8,304 nucleotides of DNA, taken from the NCBI GenBank assembly GCA_000416005.1, contig KE356562.1, positions 1,278,032 through 1,286,335 on the forward strand. Direction: 5' to 3'. Of the stretch, positions 1 to 5,963 are shown piece by piece. The stretch's first letter is position 1, and every line of letters begins with the position of its first letter. Both the position numbers and the translations under genes were made by a program. The DNA is from Haloquadratum sp. J07HQX50 (GTDB lineage Archaea > Halobacteriota > Halobacteria > Halobacteriales > Haloferacaceae). The notes beneath the pieces are model-generated. The model made no database searches. It had not been told where the DNA came from and saw nothing but the letters and a program-made list of their open reading frames with translations.

Positions 1-876
1 GCAGGAGAACCAAGCGCGACTGTCTTAGCTGCCTTTCTCACTCAATACTATGCAGAACGTTCTTTTCCAGACGTGATCTTATGCTCAGAGCGACCTGGAG
101 ATGCCGATGTGATTGATTGGCTTGAGACCGAAGGAGTGCAGATACGGATTCCAGGTGCCGGTCGAGAAGCGAAGCTCGTCGATTTAGCACTGAAGAATGC
201 ACGAACAGGCCCAGTCACTACCGATGAGTCAGTCGCACTCGCAGAGCAGCTTTCGTGCGGACAGATACATCGAGTCGAAGGGTTTGATGTGAGCCATGCA
301 CAAGGAAAACAAGTCGTTGGGTCGAACGTCTGCTTTGTTGATGGCTCTGCTGAGAAGTCAGCATACCGCCGAAAGAAACTTACTGAGGGGAATAATGACC
401 CCGAGCGAATGCAGGAGCTATTGAAATGGCGGGCAGACCGGGCCATTGCAGGTCGGGATGTTCGACCGGATCCTGATTTACTTCTTATCGATGGAGGGGA
501 CGCACAATTGAAAGCAGCGACAGCAGCAGTCAACTCAACCGGGTGGGATGTCCCTATTATCTCACTCGCGAAAGGTGAAGAGATTGTATATACTGAAGAT
601 GAACAGTATGACTGGCCAACCGATGCATCGTATCTGCATCTTTTACAGCGTGTGCGAGACGAAGCGCATCGATTCGCCGTGCAGTATCATCAGACGCTGC
701 GTGATAATGTTGAAACGGTACTTGAAGACATTCCAGGAGTCGGAAAACAGACTCGAAAGGCGCTGCTTAGGCGATTCGGAAGCGTTGATAACGTCCGTCA
801 GGCGTCTCGTGAGGCGTTATTGGACACCCCGGGCGTTGGAAGCCAGACAGCAGCTAATTTGCAAGACCGGTTATGA
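1..876 (+). CDS. uvrC: UvrABC excinuclease subunit C, C-terminal part (5' end outside the window)
   Basis: UvrC makes the two incisions around a DNA lesion after UvrA/UvrB have located it, in nucleotide excision repair. The reading frame is open from base 1 (frame 1), so the N-terminal GIY-YIG nuclease domain and the UvrB-binding part lie to the left. What is visible is the RNase H-like C-terminal nuclease: FDVSHAQG (about 283-306), whose Asp is a catalytic metal ligand in the family, [11 protein letters not shown] (about 478-510) with the second Asp, and RDEAHRFA (about 655-678) with the conserved His. The tail carries two helix-hairpin-helix DNA-binding motifs, around [13 protein letters not shown] (about 730) and [12 protein letters not shown] (about 826). 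It ends in TGA at 874-876, eight bases before the end of a convergent small gene. No defects are seen. The family assignment is very safe; the true start is not visible. Confidence 0.96.
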   Translation, partial: AGEPSATVLAAFLTQYYAERSFPDVILCSERPGDADVIDWLETEGVQIRIPGAGREAKLVDLALKNARTGPVTTDESVALAEQLSCGQIHRVEGFDVSHAQGKQVVGSNVCFVDGSAEKSAYRRKKLTEGNNDPERMQELLKWRADRAIAGRDVRPDPDLLLIDGGDAQLKAATAAVNSTGWDVPIISLAKGEEIVYTEDEQYDWPTDASYLHLLQRVRDEAHRFAVQYHQTLRDNVETVLEDIPGVGKQTRKALLRRFGSVDNVRQASREALLDTPGVGSQTAANLQDRL

Positions 877-884
877 GTTCGTGC

Positions 885-1052
885 CTATGCCCATTCAGTA
901 AGTGCCACGGCTTCTGAGGCCTGTACCGAAAGCCACGCCCCATCACGTGTTACGTCGGCGATAATATACTCACGTGTACCCATTGTAGTATCTACTGAGG
1001 CCATGATCTCATCACGCGACGCGTCCGGTGCAGCCGTCGCATTCGGGGTCAT
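885..1052 (-). CDS. Small conserved haloarchaeal protein of unknown function (55 aa; resembles DUF7556)
   Basis: This is a 55-residue ORF beginning MTPNATAAPDAS and ending SEAVALTEWA. The core (EYIIADVTRDGAWLSV) recalls, from memory, a small haloarchaeal family of unknown function (DUF7556-like); that match is not verified. No catalytic motif, signal peptide or membrane segment is visible. The ORF extends 9 codons further, to an ATG at 1079, but I prefer the ATG at 1052: a TATA-like TTTATG (1082-1077, read on the - strand) is centred 27-28 bases upstream, the usual spacing for a leaderless haloarchaeal transcript, and the longer start would lie inside that box. It converges with uvrC, leaving 8 bases between the two stop codons. 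Function is unknown. Confidence 0.72.
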   Translation of the reverse strand: MTPNATAAPDASRDEIMASVDTTMGTREYIIADVTRDGAWLSVQASEAVALTEWA

Positions 1053-1076
1053 ATGTGGTATAGGATAACACGGATA

Positions 1077-1082
1077 CATAAA
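1077..1082 (-). promoter_or_regulatory. TATA box for the small - strand gene
   Basis: On the - strand the sequence reads TTTATG, centred about 27.5 bases before the ATG at 1052. Haloarchaeal TATA boxes typically lie at about -27, so transcription should begin at or next to the start codon, giving a leaderless mRNA. It was found by spacing and composition only. Confidence 0.5.
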
Positions 1083-1288
1083 TGCGTCGAAAAGAATTCG
1101 GGTCTATATTGACATATGTATTCATATATTTGCATCAGCTATTCTATAAACTAATATCTTCCCGTATTATTACATGTCCTTGGTAGAAATTCACGTATAA
1201 GTGGGCATATGATCAGCAAAAGATTGCCGAGTGCATATGCTGCTGACTGTTCAAAGAGTACAAGAGGTATCGTAGAGTAATCGGCGGT

Positions 1289-1447
1289 ATGCATGTAGCT
1301 GATACGATGACAACTCGGGCCAAAGTAGTGTGTCCTGAGCATTCAATATCTGTTATTTGTACACACATCTTAGAGAGCATCGCTCTCATTGTCGAATCTG
1401 CGGAGAGTGAGACTGGTGAGTTTGCCGATAAGAAAATTATACATTGA
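1289..1447 (+). pseudogene. Possible decayed small Cys-type haloarchaeal ORF (52 aa)
   Basis: A + strand ORF from the ATG at 1289 to the TGA at 1445-1447 encodes 52 residues. From the second Met (1307) it reads MTTRAKVVCPEHSISV and later ESAESETGEFADKK. This pattern resembles small haloarchaeal zinc-ribbon-like proteins that start with a CPxC motif and carry a 'HESETGH' segment near the C terminus. Here the second Cys is His and both expected His residues around ESETG are replaced, which would fit a decayed copy. The resemblance is from memory and could be chance. No TATA box at the right spacing is evident. Confidence 0.22.
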
Positions 1448-1676
1448 TGAACAAAAAAACAACGGAAGACAGGGGTAACCAATGTGCCTCTGTGTATGAT
1501 AGAGGCTCATCAATCAGGCCCCTGAATGAACGCATACATGAAGTGACGATGACTGCGGTCAAGCAACAGCTTACACGTACTAGACAGATTTCTACACACG
1601 GTATTCGTGTGATCGCTTCGTTCGTTCCTGACTGTAGAGTTACGGAAATTAGTAGACAGATTGGAGTTCAACCCGC

Positions 1677-1680
1677 GGAG
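1677..1680 (+). promoter_or_regulatory. Shine-Dalgarno motif (GGAG) of glyS
   Basis: GGAG lies 8 bases before the glyS ATG at 1689 and can pair with the archaeal 16S rRNA 3' end. No clear TATA box sits at -27, so glyS probably has a leadered transcript, unlike the leaderless argG and argW in this window. The motif supports the chosen start. Confidence 0.45.
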
Positions 1681-1688
1681 CAACTGAG

Positions 1689-3479
1689 ATGACGCAGAGC
1701 GATACCGAAGTGGCACAAGTTACCGAACTCGCAAAGCGACGTGGATTCTTTTTTGCCGCATCAACTGCATATGGAGGCACCGCTGGATTATATACATTCG
1801 GCCCACGAGGGGCAGCCGTTAAATCAAATGTTGAAGATGCCTGGCGTGAGCGATTTACTGTACAGGAAGGCCACTTCGAGATTGAATCACCCACAATAAT
1901 GCCCGAACCGGTCTTCGAAGCCTCCGGGCATCTTGATGGGTTTGATGATATGTTGATCAACTGCCCCGAGTGCAATACGTCTCATCGCGCTGATCATCTC
2001 GTAGAAACTGCCACGACAGTTGAGGATGCAGAGTCGCTTCCAGCACCAGAGGTTGAGGAACTCGTTGCACGTTATGAGGTCTGTTGTCCATCCTGTAATG
2101 CAGGGCTCGCCGGTGAAGCGATTGATACATTCAACCTCATGTTTGAGACAGAAATTGGTCCCGGCTTGGGGACACCGGGATACCTCCGTCCAGAAACTGC
2201 ACAGGGTATATTCGTTGAATTTCCACGGCTCAAAGAGTATGCACGAAATCAGCTACCGTTTGGAGTGACACAAATTGGTCGTGCATACAGAAACGAGATT
2301 TCGCCACGGCAGAGTATTGTCCGCACCCGAGAATTCACGCAGGCTGAATTGGAGCATTTCATTGATCCCGCCGGCGATATGCCAGACATTTCACCGGTTG
2401 CAGATGTTGAAGTGTCACTATATCCAGCATCCGAGCAGGCGGGTGAAACAACAACATATCGTGAATTAACGATTGCTGAGGCAGTCAAGGAGTCCGTGAT
2501 TGAGAACCCGTGGATTGGCTACTATTTAGGGATCGCACACCAGTGGTATGAGGATATTGGAGTCGACATGAGTCGGTTCCGGTTCAGACAGCATCTTGCT
2601 GGTGAACGAGCACACTATGCTGCCGACTGTTGGGATGCAGAGAGCGAGGTGGGTGGCGACTGGATCGAAATTGCAGGATTTGCGCATCGAGGAAACTATG
2701 ACCTCTCAAAGCACGATGCGCACGCAGATGATGATTTCAGTGTCTTCGTGCCGTATGATGAAGCAAAAACGGTCGAGAAAGTTATCGTTGAGCCAGATAT
2801 GAGCGTTTTAGGGCCAGCATTTGGATCGCTGGCCAGCGAAATCAGTGAAGCAATCAAGGCGCTGGCTGGCCGCGAGCCCGATGCGTTCGATAGTGATCAG
2901 GTGACAGTCACTGTTGATGAAACAGAGTACACAATTGACGTCGCAGATACGAATTTTCGGGTTGAGACACAGACGAAACATGGCGAACATATTATTCCAC
3001 ATGTAATTGAGCCTTCGTTTGGCATCGACCGAACTGTGTACACACTGCTGGTTCATGCGTATCGCGAGGATGCGATTGATACAGAGGATCGGTCCTACCT
3101 CTCGCTGGAGTCCACCATGGCACCAACCACGGTTGGCGTATTTCCACTCGTATCAAACGTACCGGAACTGGTCGATCGCACCGAAGCGATTGTCAAGTCA
3201 CTTCGAGATGCAGGATTTAGTGTGATACAGGATGACTCTGGAACAATCGGTCGGCGTTATCGACGCCAAGACGAGATTGGAACTCCATTTTGCGTGACTG
3301 TCGACCGAGAAAGCGCAGCAGAAGGCGAGAGTGGAACAGTGACTATCCGCGAACGAGATTCAGCTGAGCAAGTTCGTGTCCCGACCACAGAATTGATTAA
3401 GCAACTTGCTGGGCTCACTGAGGGACAGACAACGTTTAGTGATCTACGTTCCAGATACCCTGTAATCGAAGGGGAATAG
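1689..3479 (+). CDS. glyS: Glycine--tRNA ligase, archaeal/eukaryotic dimeric type
   Basis: This enzyme charges tRNA(Gly) with glycine in the cytoplasm, using ATP. The 596-residue length fits the homodimeric class II form. The N-terminal part holds RRGFFFAASTAYGGTAGLYT (residues 18-37) and the motif 1 region (about 50-75). Two Cys pairs, CPEC at 92-95 and CPSC at 133-136, look like a zinc-binding insert seen in archaeal relatives. RPETAQGIF (168-175) and YRNEISPRQSIVRTREF (200-216; motif 2) form the ATP/glycine site, and EPSFGIDRT (441-449) is motif 3. The C-terminal anticodon-binding domain starts near 480 (PTTVGVFPL) and includes GTIGRRYRRQDEIGTPF (518-534). The start is supported by a GGAG eight bases upstream and by normal family N-terminal spacing. 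A dolichol-kinase-like gene follows after 15 bases. The gene is intact. Confidence 0.97.
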   Translation: MTQSDTEVAQVTELAKRRGFFFAASTAYGGTAGLYTFGPRGAAVKSNVEDAWRERFTVQEGHFEIESPTIMPEPVFEASGHLDGFDDMLINCPECNTSHRADHLVETATTVEDAESLPAPEVEELVARYEVCCPSCNAGLAGEAIDTFNLMFETEIGPGLGTPGYLRPETAQGIFVEFPRLKEYARNQLPFGVTQIGRAYRNEISPRQSIVRTREFTQAELEHFIDPAGDMPDISPVADVEVSLYPASEQAGETTTYRELTIAEAVKESVIENPWIGYYLGIAHQWYEDIGVDMSRFRFRQHLAGERAHYAADCWDAESEVGGDWIEIAGFAHRGNYDLSKHDAHADDDFSVFVPYDEAKTVEKVIVEPDMSVLGPAFGSLASEISEAIKALAGREPDAFDSDQVTVTVDETEYTIDVADTNFRVETQTKHGEHIIPHVIEPSFGIDRTVYTLLVHAYREDAIDTEDRSYLSLESTMAPTTVGVFPLVSNVPELVDRTEAIVKSLRDAGFSVIQDDSGTIGRRYRRQDEIGTPFCVTVDRESAAEGESGTVTIRERDSAEQVRVPTTELIKQLAGLTEGQTTFSDLRSRYPVIEGE

Positions 3480-3494
3480 ACGAGTCGTCGCGTA

Positions 3495-4145
3495 ATGCCT
3501 TCAGAGGTGGATAGCCAGACGATGGAAGCTCATGACTCGCCGAATGAGACAAAACGCCGACTCGTGCACCTGAGTGGGACGGGACTTCCAATGTTATATA
3601 TTGCCAACATAGTTACTTGGACAACGCTTGGTACGCTGGTGATTGGTTGCGTTGTTATCGTCAGTGTTCTTGAGGTAGTTCGACTGAGCACAGGGACTAA
3701 CTGGGCTATATATGATGCACTTATTCGGCCGTACGAGCGGAATAATGTGGCCGGATATGCGCTATATATGTTTAGTATCGCAACAGTTGTGCTTGTGTTT
3801 GACCCGTCTTTAGCTCTCCCGGCAGTGCTAATGTTGACGATCGGTGATCCGATTGCGGGGATAGTTGGGTCGACACGTGATGCACAGGAGTCAAAGCAGC
3901 TCTCAACCCTGTCAGTAATGTTTGTAGTATGTATGGCAGTGTCGGTGCCATTCACTGTTCCAGCCACCGGAATAGCTCGCGGGTCAATTATCGCAGGTGT
4001 CGCCTCAACAACTGCAACGTTGGCTGACGGATTCAAGCCCGTAGTACGTGGATATGTGGTTGATGATAATCTTTCAATTCCATTCGTTGCTTCGGGTAGT
4101 GGATACGTGAGTTGGCGTCTGATTGAGATACTGATTGCTGGGTGA
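3495..4145 (+). CDS. Dolichol kinase-like integral membrane protein (SEC59/phytol kinase family)
   Basis: This family contains CTP-dependent polyprenol kinases, which phosphorylate dolichol or related isoprenoid alcohols in the membrane; in archaea this would supply or recycle lipid carriers for glycosylation. The 216-residue protein has a polar N terminus, then KRRLVHLSG (20-28), matching the basic-plus-His motif that precedes the first membrane helix in the family. Hydrophobic segments cover about 29-62, 86-102, 104-125, 138-156 and 160-175. IGDPIAGIVG (116-125) and DDNLSIP (190-196) match the conserved GDPxA and (E/D)DNLxxP motifs. The substrate is inferred. It begins 15 bases after glyS with no Shine-Dalgarno, so it is probably co-transcribed. 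An internal ATG at 3522 (residue 10) is an equally acceptable start. A stem-loop sits directly after the stop codon. Confidence 0.8.
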   Translation: MPSEVDSQTMEAHDSPNETKRRLVHLSGTGLPMLYIANIVTWTTLGTLVIGCVVIVSVLEVVRLSTGTNWAIYDALIRPYERNNVAGYALYMFSIATVVLVFDPSLALPAVLMLTIGDPIAGIVGSTRDAQESKQLSTLSVMFVVCMAVSVPFTVPATGIARGSIIAGVASTTATLADGFKPVVRGYVVDDNLSIPFVASGSGYVSWRLIEILIAG

Positions 4146-4146
4146 A

Positions 4147-4197
4147 CTACCTCTGCCTACTCACTCGCGGCGATAGCCGTCCTTGAAACAGAGGTAG
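4147..4197 (+). terminator. Nested stem-loop just after the dolichol-kinase-like gene
   Basis: CTACCTCTG (4147-4155) and CAGAGGTAG (4189-4197) form a perfect 9-base inverted repeat. Between them CGGC-GATA-GCCG (4168-4179) forms an inner hairpin. The structure begins one base after the TGA at 4143-4145. It may protect the 3' end or help end the glyS transcript, but no T-run follows, and archaeal termination does not usually need a hairpin. It could instead be a relic of a mobile-element end. Confidence 0.35.
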
Positions 4198-4324
4198 AAC
4201 TCAACTTCCTGTTTCGATGACAGTATCAGACGACGTCTACAGCCTCTAAGATGGTCTCTCGCGAACGCGCCCTCTATCCACAACCTTTGATTCACCAGAG
4301 GAAGTGAACAGTGAGAGCCAGTCT

Positions 4325-4498
4325 CTACAAGCGTTCGCGATTTGCTCGCACACCAGCTTCGATTTCTGGGGACAGTTGTATCTCCTGTCCGATGGCGCGG
4401 ACTACGGTGTCGTCCGAAAATCGCCGATTTTCGGGATCACAATAATCTTCGATTCTCGAATGACTCCTCAAGAAAGGGGGCTGAGCGCCCGCATTCAG
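4325..4498 (-). pseudogene. Possible remnant of an unidentified protein gene
   Basis: Read on the - strand from 4498 down to the TAG at 4327-4325, 57 codons are open with a natural-looking, charged composition, including RIEDYCDPENRRFSDD and later IGQEIQLSPEIEAGVRANRE. There is no ATG. Beyond the stop, the same strand stays protein-like: the same frame gives RDWLSLFTSSGESKVV, and another frame runs to a TGA at 4161-4163 ending QEVEFYLCFKDGYRRE. This would fit a gene broken by a stop codon and a frameshift. I do not recognise the family. Chance coding character cannot be excluded. Confidence 0.25.
4414..4434. repeat. 21-base palindrome
   Basis: CCGAAAATCG (4414-4423) and CGATTTTCGG (4425-4434) are perfect inverted copies separated by a single C. 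It could be a dimeric protein's binding site or a hairpin (about 9 bp with a 3-base loop) if transcribed. It lies about 335 bases before argG, within the stretch of possible gene debris. No role can be assigned. Confidence 0.5.
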
Positions 4499-4711
4499 CT
4501 AACTGCACAGCAACTCGAAAAGATTTAGTAGTATCTAAAATTGAATTTAATCGTGTTACTTCAGATAGCGCAGTATCAATGTCACTGCGCAATCGCGGTC
4601 GCTGGTACGCCTCGGCGACGGGCCGTTTAGGCCCACCTATCTCTCCTCTTCATGTTATTCGATTGGTTGCTTGTGAGTCCTATCGCATAGTAGAGCCGTA
4701 TCTCCGCATTT

Positions 4712-4738
4712 AATTTCGTAATATATTATCGTGAAATT
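4712..4738. promoter_or_regulatory. Inverted repeats at the argG promoter (candidate operator)
   Basis: AATTTC (4712-4717) and GAAATT (4733-4738) are inverted copies enclosing a perfect 10-base palindrome, TAATATATTA (4719-4728). The block abuts and partly overlaps the BRE/TATA region, where a bound repressor would block transcription factor B and TBP. Control by an arginine- or nitrogen-responsive regulator is an inference. AT-rich DNA makes such palindromes fairly common, and the two centres are offset by about 1.5 bases. Confidence 0.3.
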
Positions 4739-4742
4739 TATA
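4731..4742 (+). promoter_or_regulatory. BRE and TATA box of argG
   Basis: GTGAAA (BRE-like, 4731-4736) is followed directly by TTTATA (4737-4742). The TATA centre lies about 29 bases before the argG ATG at 4769, so transcription should begin at or within a few bases of the start codon, giving a leaderless mRNA. This is the clearest promoter in the window and supports the chosen argG start. Confidence 0.65.
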
Positions 4743-4768
4743 CACTAAACCGCATGAGACCATGATAT

Positions 4769-5959
4769 ATGAAAAAGGTGGCATTAGCTTTCTCTGGGGG
4801 ACTCGATACAACCGTCTGTGTCTCGCTGCTTCAAGAGGAGTACGGGTATGACGAGATCGTTGGAGTGACTGTGGACGTTGGTCAACCAGACAGTGAGTTC
4901 GTCGAGGCTGAAGAAACAGCTGCTGCACATGATCTTGATCTTCATGTCGTGGATGCCAGATCTGAGTTCGCTGCCCTGTGTTTCGACTCCGTCTGTGCAA
5001 ATGCGACATATCAGGGATATCCACTTGGGACAGCGCTCGCACGTCCGATTATCGCATCTTCAATTGTTGATGTTGCGCAGGCAGAGGGCTGCGATGCACT
5101 CGCTCATGGATGTACTGGGAAAGGCAATGACCAGTTGCGGTTTGAGGCTGTCTGGCGGAATACCAATATGGAAGTGATTGCTCCAGTGAGAGAATTAGAA
5201 TTGACGCGTGAATGGGAGCAAGAGTACGCCGCGGAGCAGAATTTGCCCGTGCAGGCCGGGAATGATGGAGTCTGGTCAATCGATACAAACCTCTGGAGTC
5301 GGTCTATTGAAGGTGGGAAGCTCGAAAATCCTGAGCATGTTCCAAATGAAAATATCTATGAGTGGACAGCAGGTCCCACCGATCGACCTTCGACCGAGCA
5401 AATAACGATCGGGTTTGAAGACGGAATTCCAGTCAGTCTTAATGGACAGCATCATGAACCAGTCGAGCTCATTACTCAGTTAAATAAACAGGCAGGCACT
5501 CATGGAGTCGGTCGAACAGATATGATGGAGGACCGCATGCTCGGGCTGAAAGTGCGAGAAAATTATGAGCACCCTGGAGCGACAACATTACTTACAGCGC
5601 ATGAAGCACTTGAACAGCTCGTATTGACAAAGGACGAGCGTGATTTTAAACGTCACGTCGACGCTGAATGGGCACAAAAGGCATATGAGGGACTCATCAA
5701 CCACCCGCTACTTACTGCGTTAGAGGGGTTCATTCAGGAAACACAGTCACGAGTCACGGGGAACGTCACAATCAAATTCGAGGGCGGACGTGCACGGCCA
5801 GTAAGTCGCGAGTCACCGTATGCAGCGTACTCAGCCGATGCCGCTTCATTTAATACGAGTTCCGTCGGGAGTATCACCCAACAAGATGCAACTGGGATTG
5901 CAAAGTATCATGGGTTTCAGGGTCGGTTAGCGACCACAATTGAATCTGATACAGAGTAA
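4769..5959 (+). CDS. argG: Argininosuccinate synthase
   Basis: ArgG joins citrulline and aspartate using ATP, giving argininosuccinate, AMP and pyrophosphate; this is the penultimate step of arginine synthesis in the cytoplasm. The 396-residue length is normal. The N-terminal ATP-pyrophosphatase loop is AFSGGLDTTV (7-16). YPLGTALARP (84-93) and HGCTGKGNDQLRFE (113-126) are the conserved substrate and ATP-site segments, and SIDTNLWSRSIEGG (about 169-182) belongs to the citrulline/aspartate-binding region. The ATG at 4769 is preceded by a well-placed BRE/TATA, and the PP-loop starts six residues in, as usual. The stop (TAA, 5957-5959) is 4 bases before argH, so the two are co-transcribed. The gene is intact, and the acidic composition suits a haloarchaeon. 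Confidence 0.98.
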   Translation: MKKVALAFSGGLDTTVCVSLLQEEYGYDEIVGVTVDVGQPDSEFVEAEETAAAHDLDLHVVDARSEFAALCFDSVCANATYQGYPLGTALARPIIASSIVDVAQAEGCDALAHGCTGKGNDQLRFEAVWRNTNMEVIAPVRELELTREWEQEYAAEQNLPVQAGNDGVWSIDTNLWSRSIEGGKLENPEHVPNENIYEWTAGPTDRPSTEQITIGFEDGIPVSLNGQHHEPVELITQLNKQAGTHGVGRTDMMEDRMLGLKVRENYEHPGATTLLTAHEALEQLVLTKDERDFKRHVDAEWAQKAYEGLINHPLLTALEGFIQETQSRVTGNVTIKFEGGRARPVSRESPYAAYSADAASFNTSSVGSITQQDATGIAKYHGFQGRLATTIESDTE

Positions 5960-5963
5960 CATA

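Larger units (their letters stand above)
1053..1688. other. Long intergenic region between divergent genes; no convincing gene
   Basis: These 636 bases separate the small - strand gene from glyS. The first third (about 1085-1200) is AT-rich, with short palindromes such as ACATATGT (1112-1119). The ORFs present lack haloarchaeal character: an 82-codon + strand ORF (1444-1692) is rich in Arg, Ser and Thr rather than acidic and resembles nothing I know, though its TGA overlaps the glyS ATG as ATGA. A shorter + strand ORF at 1289-1447 may be gene debris and is listed separately. TTATAC at 1437-1442, preceded by an A-rich stretch (AAGAAAA), could be a TATA box giving glyS a leader of roughly 220 bases. 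No tRNA, CRISPR or insertion-sequence ends were seen. Confidence 0.5.
4146..4768. other. Long intergenic region before argG: stem-loops, possible gene debris, promoter
   Basis: These 623 bases hold no intact gene I can support. In order there is a stem-loop after the previous stop, a stretch (about 4160-4500) whose - strand reads protein-like in more than one frame but is broken by stops, a 21-base palindrome (4414-4434), an AT-rich piece (about 4515-4560), a GC-rich patch with short stem-loops (about 4580-4640), and the argG promoter. A 123-codon + strand ORF (4342-4713) is rich in Arg and Ser and lacks the acidic bias of real genes here, so I treat it as chance. The debris and GC patch may be a worn insertion, but no terminal repeats or target duplications were found. 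Confidence 0.45.

Noticed and set aside
48..533. 161-codon - strand ORF opposite uvrC
   Set aside because: Shadow of the uvrC coding sequence, Ser/Arg/Cys-rich and without motifs.
1444..1692. 82-codon + strand ORF overlapping the glyS start by ATGA
   Set aside because: Basic, Ser/Thr-rich composition, no recognisable motif, and no TATA at leaderless spacing. Kept only as a finding about the glyS leader.
3530..4036. 168-codon - strand ORF opposite the dolichol-kinase-like gene
   Set aside because: It lies antisense within a gene with clear family motifs; its composition mirrors the other strand.
4342..4713. 123-codon + strand ORF in the gap before argG
   Set aside because: It is rich in Arg and Ser with few acidic residues, unlike the other proteins here, spans both the palindrome and the GC-rich hairpin patch, and resembles no family I know. 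Treated as chance.
4146..4768. Intact insertion sequence or CRISPR array in the gap
   Set aside because: No transposase frame, paired terminal repeats, target duplication or regularly spaced direct repeats were found.
5940..5963. Earlier in-frame ATG for argH inside argG
   Set aside because: It would overlap the end of argG by 20 bases and add an unsupported 8-residue extension; the ATG at 5964 fits the 4-base operon spacing.
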